Assembly (NCBI GenBank): GCA_034769895.1
Contig: CM068369.1
Span: forward strand, 430,553,479-430,617,478
Direction: 5' to 3'
Length of the DNA stretch: 64,000 nucleotides
Source of the DNA: Magicicada septendecula
Taxonomy: Eukaryota > Arthropoda > Insecta > Hemiptera > Cicadidae
The number at the start of each line of letters is the position of its first letter. Within the stretch, counting starts at the first letter, position 1. Under the pieces are notes generated by a model. It did no database searches and was not told the DNA's origin. It worked only from the letters and a program-made list of their open reading frames with translations. The translations under genes and the position numbers were made by a program. Positions 54,501 to 63,682 of this stretch are shown piece by piece.

Positions 54501-54925
54501 GGTAGGCCGCTGGCAACAAGAAATGGCATAGTTACTATTATACCTTTGCTATTAAGTTCCAAGGATACTTGTTTCCGGACGGTTTTGTTTTGTCGGCCGG
54601 TAGCACCAATGATAGTTATATTGTTTATGGGCAGGGTTGATATGGGTACACTACTTCCCTGCTGTAGTCTATTTAATTCTATTTGGTCGATCAGGGAAAC
54701 ATTAGACCCTGTATCGATCATTATGGTTGATAGAATTCCATTTATTTGGGCACTCACATACACTATTTCATTGTTTCTAATGGGCATCATGTTATCATTT
54801 TCTTCGATCAAATCGTCCCTTATATTTTTCAAATAATTAGTACATATTATTGTGATCTTCTTGTCATGTGTTGTCTTATATTCACCCAGAGATTGGTCCA
54901 GTGATGGGCTGTCCGCAGTTTTCAC
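51551..54925 (-). CDS. pol: E2 Pol polyprotein: protease, reverse transcriptase, RNase H, integrase
   Basis: Counting from the GTG at 54925, the frame has 1124 codons and no internal stop. Domains in order: aspartic protease (D71-T-G-S), reverse transcriptase (catalytic D366 in SSWD and Y428-V-D-D), RNase H (D577 in CDAS, E618 in EKEL, D644), integrase zinc finger (H789, H793, C824, C827) and integrase core (D856, D918, E953, the DD35E spacing). A basic C-terminal domain follows, with GERVLL and GPYTI. The GTG is not the real start: the frame is open back to about 54953, and no ATG lies between, so Pol is expected to be made by -1 frameshifting from Gag. The block normally F-G-L-x-N reads F-E-L-I-N (E401, codon GAA at 53723-53725). 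This may cripple the polymerase. Confidence 0.95.
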   Translation of the reverse strand: MKTADSPSLDQSLGEYKTTHDKKITIICTNYLKNIRDDLIEENDNMMPIRNNEIVYVSAQINGILSTIMIDTGSNVSLIDQIELNRLQQGSSVPISTLPINNITIIGATGRQNKTVRKQVSLELNSKGIIVTMPFLVASGLPFSLLVGCDVLRQHSAIINLRQGEVSLTTEQGIWSADLVNGGNLPLITNHYNMIQNNYCKQSPERILTDWKDEELWSSKLDEIRNFQREEQDPQISVQQSEELISIYNRYKHIFSDAPGKVKNYQCRIRFKEPVDFKKKSYPIAYSQRNAVRAEINQMMEDDIIELSQSPYTNPIVAIPKKDGKVRICLDAREINKMIVNDRTSPGEIEEILKKFHGIKYISSWDTVCGYWQVELHPNSRQYLAFLFDGRNYQFKRLPFELINSVAVFVKCMDQILGQDVLNFTTVYVDDLLITSSNWQEHCARVETVLKRLSDNHVTLKLDKSKFIARKIQFLGFNLAEEGISPSSEKVEAIQRFPTPKNKKQLQSFLGICNYYRKFQDNYSKLTAKFKKQLSVKDKWTWGSEQDEVFNQIKEKFLNTVILHHPDFKKPFFMNCDASDVSVGAVLYQEDEKGQHMVISFASRILNGCERNYHVTEKELLSVVFACNKFRTYILGYDITVRSDHRSISFLKQCKLSHGRLTRWILLLQEYHINWEYIPGKQNVAADILSRINVQQQTFEGEKEQLVKVYNIIKNRVDLEKITQEIRRCQTVDPKIMSIRERMLKDEETILQYYKIHDNLLFIKNNPAIGEWKLVIPSTVEEQLILDYHIRYGHMGAVKVIKALQEQVYIKNIYRKVNKIIQKCDICQKVKCNNSKKEGMMIPITSSQKLERVFLDICGPFPISGGRHRYKFIIIMFDHFTKYTKLYSINRATTKKIIEIILTKFIPDVGKPTAVITDHGTQFKGNLWKNKLCEHNIKTYKTSVYHPSSNPAERVLREVGRILRTYCHDKQREWHNYVKSTEEFINLAYHDFTEATPYTMIFDRPPPKEITDMIQFPTNTEYQFEKKRFYNRIAEKVEQQKNKYAKNQKKTIKYEVGERVLLKNRELPSSIEGITRKLLLLYVGPYTITKDKGNNTYEITHPVTKKIKGVYNQASIKKYYDNQQ

Positions 54926-54930
54926 TGGCC

Positions 54931-56865
54931 TTAAGCGTTTAAATGAGGGTTGACCTCATTGCCCCCAACATCAGTAGTGTTTGATGGTTGGTTAGCGTTC
55001 GGCTCCTGTTGATTATTCCGGTTATCCACGCTGTGCCTGTGATCTTCTTCGAATGGGTGACTTCTCGTATCGGGTACCTGGTTATAGTACGTTCGCCGAT
55101 AGTTAGATGAGGGATAGTTTCTTCTTGGGCTCCTTTGTCTTTGCCCCCTTATGTAATTTACCTGTGGCCGGTATCCTGGATTATTGTTCTGATTACTGTT
55201 GTTTCCAGGGCGATAATTGTTGTTGTAACCATTCGACGGGAAATTACCCCTGTGGTTGTTCCTGAAGTTGTTATTATTGTGGTTTCCACTTCTGTTAAAA
55301 TTTCTGGGCGCGTTATTGCCCCGTGTGTTCCCTTGGTAATTGTTAGGGTTATTTACCGGTGGTTTAGTATCTCCCTGTTGATTCGGTGACAATTGTCCCT
55401 CATTGGTTCTATTATTTCTGAAGCTGTACCCTCTATTTTTCCTGTACTGCCACTCATGTTCATGGCTTTCCAGTAAGCTAGCCATATCTTGGATGGTCTT
55501 TACCTGGCTGTACATCCGTGCCTTTTGGATGGCGTCGTCGTAGTGGTAAGATAACTGTATTACCAGACACTCTTCAGGTATACGTGGCTCCAAATTCCTG
55601 GCCATGCAGATTTTTCCCAAGAAGTAGGAGGTAAGGGATTGTCCATTCTGGTTTTCATACCTTCCATTGCTCAGGTTATTGCGGACCATATTCTGAGTTG
55701 ACTCAGACCAGTATTTAGCCTTGAACTGAGTCTTAAAGTCTTGAAGGTTTTGGATGTCTGGTCGAGTGGCAGTCCACCAGTTGTCGTATGTCTCCTTGAA
55801 CATTTCGTCCAACATCCCTCTTATTGTAGTCCATCGAGTCTCTCGATTCTTGATGATTAACTCTTCTACCCTCTTCAAGAATTCAATAGGGTTTCTTTTA
55901 TAATTACGGAAATTAATAGTATCTCTGTTGTCTGTGTTCATGACATGATTATTATTACATGGTCGGTCACGCCAGGCATCCACTTCTTCCCGTAATGACT
56001 CTTCTATTCTGCGCATTTCGTCAATCCTCTGTTGGTTTTTGTCTACTTTGCTATCTACTTTATTTAAGTTACTGTAAACTCCTTCCATTCGTTCTCCCAA
56101 GTCTGTTCGTACAGCTGCTACCTCTTTCTGGTTTTCTTCCCGGACTTGGTGTATGTCCTGGTCTATCTGGGTACATCTTCTGACTGTTTCTTCATGACCT
56201 TCCTCAATTCTTCTCTTATTTTCTCCTTCGAGACGGTTCATTTTATCGAGTACTTCCTTGCGGACTCCAGAAACATTTTCGTTGGTCTTCTCTAGCTTCT
56301 CCAACGTTTCCTCTAATTTGTCGTTGATTTCCGTAATCTGCTGTTTTGCTTCTTCTCGGTACTCCATTAATTGGTGTGCCATCTGCAGCTTCATTTCTTC
56401 TTTATTTTTCTCGTGGTCCTTCTTCAGCTGTTCCTTCAATTCTTCCTTCAAATCCTCATTTCTTTGCTGAATTTCCTCCATCAATCGTTGTTGTAATATT
56501 TCATTATTCTTGTTAATGGTTTGTCTCAATTCTTCCTTCTGTTTCTGAAAATTGTCCTCCTGTTTTTTAAAATTTTCGTTTGTTTCTTTCTTCATTCCGT
56601 CAAATTTATTGGTCATCTCCTTCAAACTCTCTTCATTCTTGTCTAATTTTCCATTAATCAACTCCCATAATTTTTGTAAATCCATTCCTCCTCTGGCTTC
56701 CTCCCTATCTCCAGCCTGTGTTTCCATTTCTTCGTCTTGGCTTGGTTCTGCTGTGGTTATTACTGTCTCCACTTCTTCAATCGGTGTTCCTTCCTCTTCT
56801 TCCCCTCTGTTTTCTTCCATCTCCTTCTCCTTTGCCAATTTTTTCGACACTCCTCTGGTGTGCAT
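54931..56865 (-). CDS. gag: E2 Gag
   Basis: It has 644 codons and an ATG start (MHTRGVSKK, similar to MITRSRAK of E1). Residues about 60-330 are a long charged coiled coil. Residues about 330-490 are the capsid-like region, with N-W-W and F-K-A-K-Y-W as in E1. Residues about 500-640 are very rich in Asn, Arg and Gly and probably bind RNA. There is no CCHC zinc knuckle, so the basic tail presumably replaces it. The stop (TAA) at 54931-54933 lies just after the slippery heptamer. The protein should assemble the particle that packages element RNA. Confidence 0.93.
   Translation of the reverse strand: MHTRGVSKKLAKEKEMEENRGEEEEGTPIEEVETVITTAEPSQDEEMETQAGDREEARGGMDLQKLWELINGKLDKNEESLKEMTNKFDGMKKETNENFKKQEDNFQKQKEELRQTINKNNEILQQRLMEEIQQRNEDLKEELKEQLKKDHEKNKEEMKLQMAHQLMEYREEAKQQITEINDKLEETLEKLEKTNENVSGVRKEVLDKMNRLEGENKRRIEEGHEETVRRCTQIDQDIHQVREENQKEVAAVRTDLGERMEGVYSNLNKVDSKVDKNQQRIDEMRRIEESLREEVDAWRDRPCNNNHVMNTDNRDTINFRNYKRNPIEFLKRVEELIIKNRETRWTTIRGMLDEMFKETYDNWWTATRPDIQNLQDFKTQFKAKYWSESTQNMVRNNLSNGRYENQNGQSLTSYFLGKICMARNLEPRIPEECLVIQLSYHYDDAIQKARMYSQVKTIQDMASLLESHEHEWQYRKNRGYSFRNNRTNEGQLSPNQQGDTKPPVNNPNNYQGNTRGNNAPRNFNRSGNHNNNNFRNNHRGNFPSNGYNNNYRPGNNSNQNNNPGYRPQVNYIRGQRQRSPRRNYPSSNYRRTYYNQVPDTRSHPFEEDHRHSVDNRNNQQEPNANQPSNTTDVGGNEVNPHLNA
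54937..54943 (-). promoter_or_regulatory. -1 ribosomal frameshift heptamer T TTA AAC between gag and pol
   Basis: On the - strand the last gag codons are CAT TTA AAC GCT TAA. T-TTA-AAC is a canonical X XXY YYZ slippery heptamer placed in the gag frame one sense codon before the stop. The pol frame is open from about 10 nt upstream of this site to the end of pol and lies exactly in the -1 frame. This is a strong case on sequence alone. I did not fold the downstream RNA for a stimulatory structure. Confidence 0.85.
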
Positions 56866-56938
56866 ATTGTAATCTTTCGTAATCGCCGCTAGAATTTATA
56901 GGGTTTAATTGTGTAATTTCTTTATTATTCTAGCCCTA

Positions 56939-56953
56939 CTAGTTGGCGCGCCA
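56939..56953 (-). other. E2 primer-binding-site-like sequence
   Basis: On the - strand TGGCGCGCCAACTAG follows the 5' LTR end (GTTACA) after 3 nt. It starts with TGG as expected for a tRNA primer; the tRNA is not assigned. Confidence 0.7.
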
Positions 56954-56956
56954 ATT

Positions 56957-59948
56957 TGTAACGTTTCGTGACGTCCGCCTCGTTCAAGCCCCGCGATGGA
57001 AGCCACTTTGTAATATTTTCGTAACCTACGGCTACCGTTTTATTCTGCAAAATGTGAATAATGTACAATTTGTGTGTAATGGGTGTACGTGTCTTCTCGA
57101 TCCGTAGTTCAAATGCGTGCAACTTCTGTAGATTTCGTTCGTTGCGAACGTACGAATAACCAGGTCTTGATGTTTTTACCTGATGTTCATTAGGAGTATG
57201 AAATTCCCGGTGGCGCCAAATTGTTTTCTTAAAACAATTAAAATAAAATTCAAAGGCGTATGACCAGCGCAGCTCAGGCGGTTTGAATAATTCAAATATT
57301 TCCGCCAGCTAGGCCCACTGTAGCGCACAGCAGTTCGATGCGTGGGCTGTGTAAATCGTTAGTCATCTGCTAAAATGTACATAAAATATTGTGCACCTCC
57401 TAATGAAATTATAACACCGTGGTTACACTCAATACTTACACATTTTTTATTAGTGATTGTTATTCATTTAATACAAATTATTCTAATACAAATGCTCCGG
57501 TTGTTTATATGAGACAATTACAGGGTTTGACAATCGATATTTGAATTGATAACCAGACGTTAATGATGGCGTCTGTTGAAAATTGTATACAAGTTATTAA
57601 TATTGGTTTGTCATAGGTTCTTGAGGTTACGTTCAAAGGATTACAAATGTTTTAAAAACAATAAAAATACACACCGTTACATCAAGTAAACTTAACTAAC
57701 ATATTGTGTAGGTATAATTTGTTTAGCGCAGTGTAGTAAAAGTGTTTACAAGTTATGGATCATTAACAACAGTTTATATTGGTTAGTTTATAAATTGTCA
57801 GTGACTTAGTATCCTTTTTAATCTTTGAAAGTAATTGATTTCAGTTCAGTGAGATTTCGACCTTTAGTGAGATAATTAACGTGAGTTTATTTATATATTT
57901 TGGGTAATTTAAGAGGTACTTATCACTTCCGTAGTTATGGCGAATTCATACGATCTGTTATTCATGGGTTATACTATAATCTTCTTTAATTTGCTGGGTT
58001 CAGGACATCAGGCATCTTTTCCAGTTTAATTGGTAGAAATTTATTTTCTTTTTTCGTTAATTTGGCCTCAACTTCAATAATATGGCTCCAGTCTTTGTCT
58101 TATATCTTGGTATACACTTAGTAATAACTTCTTTTGATATTTTCTATGTTTTAATTGACAATTTTGGTCACTCGAAAATTAGCGTCTATACCATTAAAGC
58201 GTCATACATTCAGTAAAAAAATCTAACGGTATTTTTGGCTTGTTACTCCACAGTTTCCATGGTAACGTAATTATTCTACCTGGTCGATCTCAAAATAAAC
58301 ACATTGTTATCAAACTTTGAATTTTTTGTTTAATTTGAATAAATATTTTATAATGGCTATATTTACTTGGGGATAATTTCAATGGTTGTAATCTTTACAT
58401 AGATGTTCCTATTTTCTTTCAAAGATTAGTTTGATATCTTACAAGATTGGTCTAAGTCATGTATTAATGTTTTAGTCCAAAATTGATAATACTATGTTAA
58501 TACATAATTTACTTATTTCTAAGTTTTAATATAATTCTGCCATGTTCCCTTTCGTTACACATAATTAATATATTTTGCCTATTATTTCTTATAAAGGTAT
58601 TGCTATTATTTTCTTTATAAATTCCTTACTTACTTAAAACATACTAACATATTACTATAAAACTATTTCTTCTGGTATTTATTGCCTTAAACATTAAGCC
58701 AATAACTTCTTTCTTTAAATTAACAAATGAACAAATTTGGTGAGTGTTATACCTACACCATCTCTTTTATAACAGTAATCACCCTGGTGATTTTTATACT
58801 GAGATAATATTTTTTCTGTTTTTTACATTCACAATTATTCTGTGTCTTTCAGTCTAATATACTTAACTTAATTGCTCATTTAACATGTGCTTATATTTTG
58901 GGTTTGTCACACTTGTTTAACTCTTTTTTCTTAAGATTATATGCTGTTTATTTTATTACACTTATCACTTCACTGTTCATCTTTGTCACTCCCTACCTAT
59001 CTCTAATTACCCTTATATTTCTCACGATCTCACTATTATTACAAAGTTTTTGTATCTAATGAGTTCATGTCTCTTTTGTTAACTTCAGACTGTCACATAT
59101 CATTTTATAATATGCAAACAACATGGTATTGTAAATACATCTTTCAAATAAAACATAACTTTGTATATATTGTCATTAAAGTGATAAAAATTGGTCTGAA
59201 ATGTCATAATTAGTAATAATAACCACAGTTTAATAATGTTAAAATATATTGTGTTAATTGAAACATACTACATCTGTAGCAACAGCAATAATATTAGCGA
59301 ATAAATAAACTCTCCAAAACCTTATACTTTCAAACACATAATGATGAAATAATATACATACTGCTGAAATAATCTTAGTAAAAGTTCCAAAGTATATAGT
59401 AGGATATACAATTTGTTCTCTGATTGAATCACGCACACATTTCTATTCCCTGTCTGTATGAGTGTAATTTTAAACATAACAGCTGACACATCACCTATAG
59501 ATAAGGATGTACATACAATCATATCTACACATGGTTTTTTTATGTATAACAATTGCTGAGATACTGTCATTTACAAGTTACCACTAATAAAAATTTAAAC
59601 ATAAATTATTAACAATAATAAAAAATTATTCTCCTTTAAAACAATCTTGTGAGTTAATTGTTATGGCCATGTAATTTTTTATTTTCTTTTTTCTTCACTG
59701 TCTTCTTGTCTCGCTTTACTTTGGTTAATATCTGGCCAATCTCTGGGGTTGGGTCAATGTCAGTTGTCTGTCAGTCTAGTTCGTATTTTCTTGTTTTGTG
59801 ATCACCTTTGGTTGTATTCTTCCTCCTTCACTATTGATTATATTTACCACTTTCATTCTCGTTATCATTTATCTATCAAAATATATTGTTTCTTGGCATT
59901 TTTTTTTACATACTTTTTTATATCAAATGTGATCAGGGTTTGGCAATG

Positions 59949-59953
<5 letters not shown>
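56957..59953 (-). repeat. E2 5' LTR
   Basis: A copy of 47361-50357. The frames inside it (for example 59322-59570 on -) occur in both LTRs and carry no motif. Confidence 0.95.

Positions 59954-59997
<44 letters not shown>
59954..59997. repeat. (TA)n tract, right part of the E2 target
   Basis: A pure AT repeat of 44 bp directly abutting the LTR. TGCTACAGTCC at 59999-60009 is the complement of GGACTGTAGCA at 47295-47305 on the far side of E2, so the site before insertion was a hairpin with a (TA)n loop. Confidence 0.9.
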
Positions 59998-59999
<2 letters not shown>

Positions 60000-60085
60000 G
60001 CTACAGTCCGTTCCTTGATGTATATAATACATTTAATATTTATAATTAAATTTACCTCAAGATGTTATTTTTCTATTTGGAACAT

Positions 60086-60116
60086 GTTTCGAGAGTTCCT
60101 GTTCTCTCATCTTCAG
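60086..60116 (-). ncRNA. Hammerhead-like core in PLE 3' region
   Basis: On the - strand: CTGAAGA, T, stem II GAGAG/CTCTC with an 8-nt loop, GAAAC. Stem III is the palindrome ACATGT followed by T (a GTT triplet). Stem I is only GG/CC. It lies about 165 nt after the PLE stop on the same strand, which ties the motif to PLEs. Confidence 0.55.
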
Positions 60117-60280
60117 CCTTCACGATCTTGTTTCTGGTGAAGTATTTGTGTGTTGGTTGCTGGTTGCTATTAAGGTTGTTTATTGGTCTTTGGTATTTTA
60201 AAGTTGTATTATTGTGTGTGATTGTGGTATATGTTTTTGTATTATGTGTATTTTCGATGTTGAGTGCTTTGAATATTGTG

Positions 60281-60481
60281 TCATGTTTTGCATTGATTTG
60301 TATTTGTTCCTTTGTGTGGTAGATATTTTATTAGTGATACATTGGTTATGTCTGGAAATTCGTGTCCTGTGTTTATTGCATGTGTGGCTAAATTGGATTT
60401 ATATATTTCTGGTTTTTTGTATGCGTTTAGTTGTTCAAAATAACGTTTTTTCAGATGTTTGTTTGTTTGTCCTATGTAATT
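60281..60481 (-). pseudogene. Penelope-like element, GIY-YIG nuclease C-terminal fragment
   Basis: The - strand frame of 67 codons begins N-Y-I-G-Q-T and continues K-K-R-Y-F-E-Q-L-N-A-Y-K-K-P, then Y-K-S-N-L-A-T-H-A-I-N-T-G-H. This is the PLE GIY-YIG nuclease from the Y-I-G strand through the Arg/Glu helix (R13, E16) to the S-x-L-A-x-H block. It ends at TGA (60281-60283), with PLE-like but stop-filled sequence after it. The 5' end is cut at 60481. It has no start codon, so it is a 5'-truncated insertion. Confidence 0.82.
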
Positions 60482-60698
60482 TAATTATTAAATTAAAAAT
60501 TTTAACGCTCTAACATAGCAATTTTAACGGTATCTATTAAATACCAACTAGGCCTATTACTTTATAAGATTTTGGAAACAGTAGTATGTAATTGAAGTTT
60601 ACTAGGGAAACTGCAATTATAATCTTTTTACAGTTGGGTGATTTATGTAGATTTATATACAAAAATGTGTATTCAAGTAGAGATATTACTATGAAGTG

Positions 60699-61228
60699 TT
60701 CATGATATCCGGGCTGTTTGGCCGTGGTCCATGGTTTATAACAAAACCAAACGTTTCGGCAGCTCCACTGGCTGCCATCATCAGTGGTATAAAAATCCTG
60801 CACGCCGGGTGTTTACGTACAGGCCCACAGTACTGTGGTATAGGCTAAAGCTGTCCTGTCATGCTACCTGTACTTATAAATTCAGCAAAGTCCCACGTAC
60901 AGGTAAAAATGACACCATCAGCCAATCACAATAAAGATGGTGTATGATTGGCTCGCACCAAGGTATGCCATTAGGTACTCACTTGTTTTCCGAGAAGTAC
61001 TGTGGGGAAGGCTGCTGATTTCCCGCGATGCTACCTGTGCTAATTGTTATACTAATTTCAACCCCCGCACAGGTAAGAACAGCATCATCGGCCAATCAGA
61101 AACAATTTTTCTGCCCAGTGGAGCTGCCGAAACGTTTGGTTTTGTTATAAACCATGGACCACGGCCAAACAGCCCGGATATCATGAGCAATTCATCTGAC
61201 ACCGGCCGTGAAAGCCTGAGGAATAATT
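60699..61228 (-). mobile_element. Foldback element FB3 (PLE-like, with hammerhead-like motif)
   Basis: The arms are 60699-60771 and 61115-61186 (about 72 bp, nearly perfect), around a spacer of 343 nt. A 42-nt single-copy tail (61187-61228) lies only on the right, so the tail-first reading is on the - strand. TATTACTATGAAGTG at 60684-60698 and 61229-61243 is a perfect 15-bp target duplication. The spacer holds two imperfect direct repeats (60851-60933 and 61021-61108). No protein is encoded: the frames at 60731 and 60937 only trace the repeats. Confidence 0.82.
60753..60784 (-). ncRNA. Hammerhead-like core in FB3 left arm
   Basis: On the - strand: CTGATGA, T, stem II GGCAGC/GCTGCC with a 7-nt loop, GAAAC. 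The next bases, GTT, give stem III ACGT with cleavage triplet GTT. ACCA before the core pairs with TGGT after the site to form stem I. The right arm keeps only the GCTGCCGAAAC half. Confidence 0.58.
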
Positions 61229-61243
61229 TATTACTATGAAGTG

Positions 61244-63654
61244 GTTTCTGATTGCCACACTGAAGGCAATAATATTACCAAGAAAATTTTTAACGTAATC
61301 AATTTTTAAGCCTGGTTTTCTTCTTAAGAATTATTGCATACACTACGAAGCTATAGACAGCCTAGAGCAAAGATCATTGTCTGTAGATCCAACACCAATT
61401 CGACAGAAACCTTTTCTCAATTTTTCCATTCAGTAATCTCATACGTAGGATTTTAATTAACAGCTGTACTTTTAATTATACTATTCTGTTGGTTACCCTT
61501 TTCGAAATTTTCAGATCATAAAGGGAAATTTTTTCTAGCGTGTACTGACATATATGATAAAAAACGAGTAGGCCTACTGATGGGTTCGGATCGGTCACGT
61601 ACATACTCAGTTTGAACAATCAAATGTCCTCGTAATGTTTTCAAGTGAAACCTTCTGAAAATAGAAAAAGGAATATGGAATGGAAGAACGAGGAAGTCTT
61701 TGGTAGATGAGATTCGGTGAAGGTTAGGCGTGGGAATGTAGCTACAAATGAGAGAACTCCTCATCGTCATAGGTCGGTTTACAGTTTCCAGTTACAGTGT
61801 TTGCCGCTTTAGAATCACTACTTTTCTCGCTCGATACATAAGTAATCGTCAGTATGCCCCTACTTATGCCTTCGTATATTCCTCTATCTAATAAAAACAT
61901 AAATGTAGCAACAGCGTGAGCAATAAACACTAAACACAACTGACGTTAAAATTATAGTCTCCCAAAATGTTTATGAAGTAATCTTATATCTTTGTTAGAG
62001 CAACACTTCTAACCTGAATACAAGTTTTCTTTTCTTTCAGATTATAGAATTTGGTTAACGTAAGTGAGAGAGGATGTATTGTAGTGAATATAGGAGTTTA
62101 TTTTAACCGATTAATTTTTTAATAAAAACAAACTATTTTTGAATCTACTATTATAGAATGTCTAATATCATTGAAACAGTTTGGAACAATTTAATTGTCC
62201 GCTCAAGTAAATTTCACAAAATCTGTTCAATGAAATAAAATAATTTACAATCAGATGGGGTGGGTACATTTACACAAAATGTGTTCAGGTTTTGCAACAA
62301 AAAACCTGAACTCAGAGCCACATACGTGTAGGACTACGTAGTAGAATCTTTGTAAAAATGTTGTCAATTTTTACGTATTGAAATAGCAATCTTTCATATT
62401 TTTAAGGTAACGTAAGTCTTTGATATTTTTAACACAGGCACTGAAAGAAAATTCTTAGAATACTAATAAATAATATAATTTCACTAATATAGGTACATGT
62501 ATATGAGTGAAGGGAGTATTCCAAAGTTAACCTCCGATTGGCAGGTAAGAAAATTAAAATAGTCAAAATATTTTACTACAAACAACGTATACTTATACGT
62601 ACATCTGTATTACATTTTGTACACAATCACCACTGACATACGAGCATTTAACTTACATAAGCTTTTTCATTCCGTCGTTGGAAAACGCTGCCGCCAAGGT
62701 CACCCGCAGCGTTAATGAGATCCTCATTGACTTTTGATCCGTTGGTGACTGACAGAAGCGATTAGACTTCACATCGGATAGTTCGGGGCATGGTCATGCA
62801 CGATTTCGACAGCGTCTGACGATTTTGCTTGTCACTGAGCGATAGCCTCGTCGTTGACGCCGTTTAGACGTTGGGTCGTTTCAGGGAACACCATCACGCA
62901 CTTTACAGTTAGCGGGAGAGGCATTTGCGGTCTCTGTGTTTCGTGAGTCGCTAGTCGAACAGAAATAAACAAAGTGGACTGCGGATTTACGTGTAAGAAT
63001 GTAAAACCATATTGGTTGCCACTGCGTGTGCCCTGTGTCCCTATGAGACAATCAGTTTGTGTGTATCATCCAACCGGGTGTTAATTTAGAATAGTCCTCG
63101 TACATTTCGCTTCTGTACTAATAAGCCTACAGTATCAAAGAAAAATAATTTTATCGATTATTAAATATTCTACAAGGTTTTAAAGAGAGCCAATAAATTT
63201 AATCTGTATGAATAGACTCCGTTAATTAAGGAACGGAGATATTCCAGCTTTCTAGAGTTTTGCCAACCTTATACTTACCTTATGAAGAAACTATAGTCGT
63301 CTAAAAAATGTTTATATGAACGATTAACGTCTCAAATTACGTACTACGGAAGCCAATATCAATTGAATGACAGGTAGGTACTTGTATACAATAAACGTCT
63401 GCACATTGTTCAAGAAACAAAGCATTAAATCTTGAAAAACCGGTTGATCTTGTTTAATGGAGGAATAATTCCGTATAAATAAATGAAAGTCCTGCTATCG
63501 TCAGGTCGTGGCGGCAAACCATATTTTTTGTTAACGCTTTGTGATTAATATTTACGGAAAGCTTATAAACCAATGAATTTTTATTTTTGACGTGTGTAGC
63601 GTTGTTATTCTAGCAGAGCATTGCAATAATTATTTTATTCGGAAACAAATTAAA
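61244..63654. other. No gene seen
   Basis: A GC-richer block at 62670-62990 stands out but has no frame or second copy in the window. Frames of 65-84 codons at 61516-61939 (-) have no motif. Confidence 0.4.
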
Positions 63655-63682
63655 AATTGTTTTGTTTTGTTTTGTTTTGTTT
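63655..63682. repeat. (TTTTG)n simple repeat
   Basis: About five TTTTG units. Downstream to 64000 I see nothing further. Confidence 0.85.

Larger units (their letters stand above)
47361..59953 (-). mobile_element. E2: full-length Ty3/gypsy-type LTR retrotransposon
   Basis: It is 12.6 kb with two LTRs of about 2997 bp (47361-50357 and 56957-59953) that differ at only seven sites I could find. In the sense (-) direction the order is 5' LTR, primer-binding site, gag (56865-54931), pol (to 51551), a 3' untranslated region of about 1.2 kb, a purine-rich stretch and the 3' LTR. Gag and Pol frames are both open over their full length. The (TA)n sequence on both sides hides the target duplication, which could be ATAT. 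This is a young copy, apparently complete except for one odd reverse transcriptase residue. No env frame is seen. Confidence 0.95.

Noticed and set aside
54375..54836. 153-codon + frame and other + frames across 51639-56872
   Set aside because: All are antisense shadows of E2 pol and gag, whose domains are unambiguous.
47264..60060. TTACCTCAAGA on both sides of E2 as a target duplication
   Set aside because: The copies (47268 and 60052) lie tens of bases outside the TA tracts and the sequence between each and the LTR does not match in the same orientation. E2's own duplication must be in the TA repeat.
60214..60513. 99-codon Cys/Leu/Phe-rich + frame resembling a membrane protein
   Set aside because: It is the complement of the PLE GIY-YIG fragment and its 3' region.
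60937..61239. 100-codon + frame within FB3
   Set aside because: It crosses the spacer repeat, the inverted arm and the tail of a foldback element. Its sequence is explained by those repeats.
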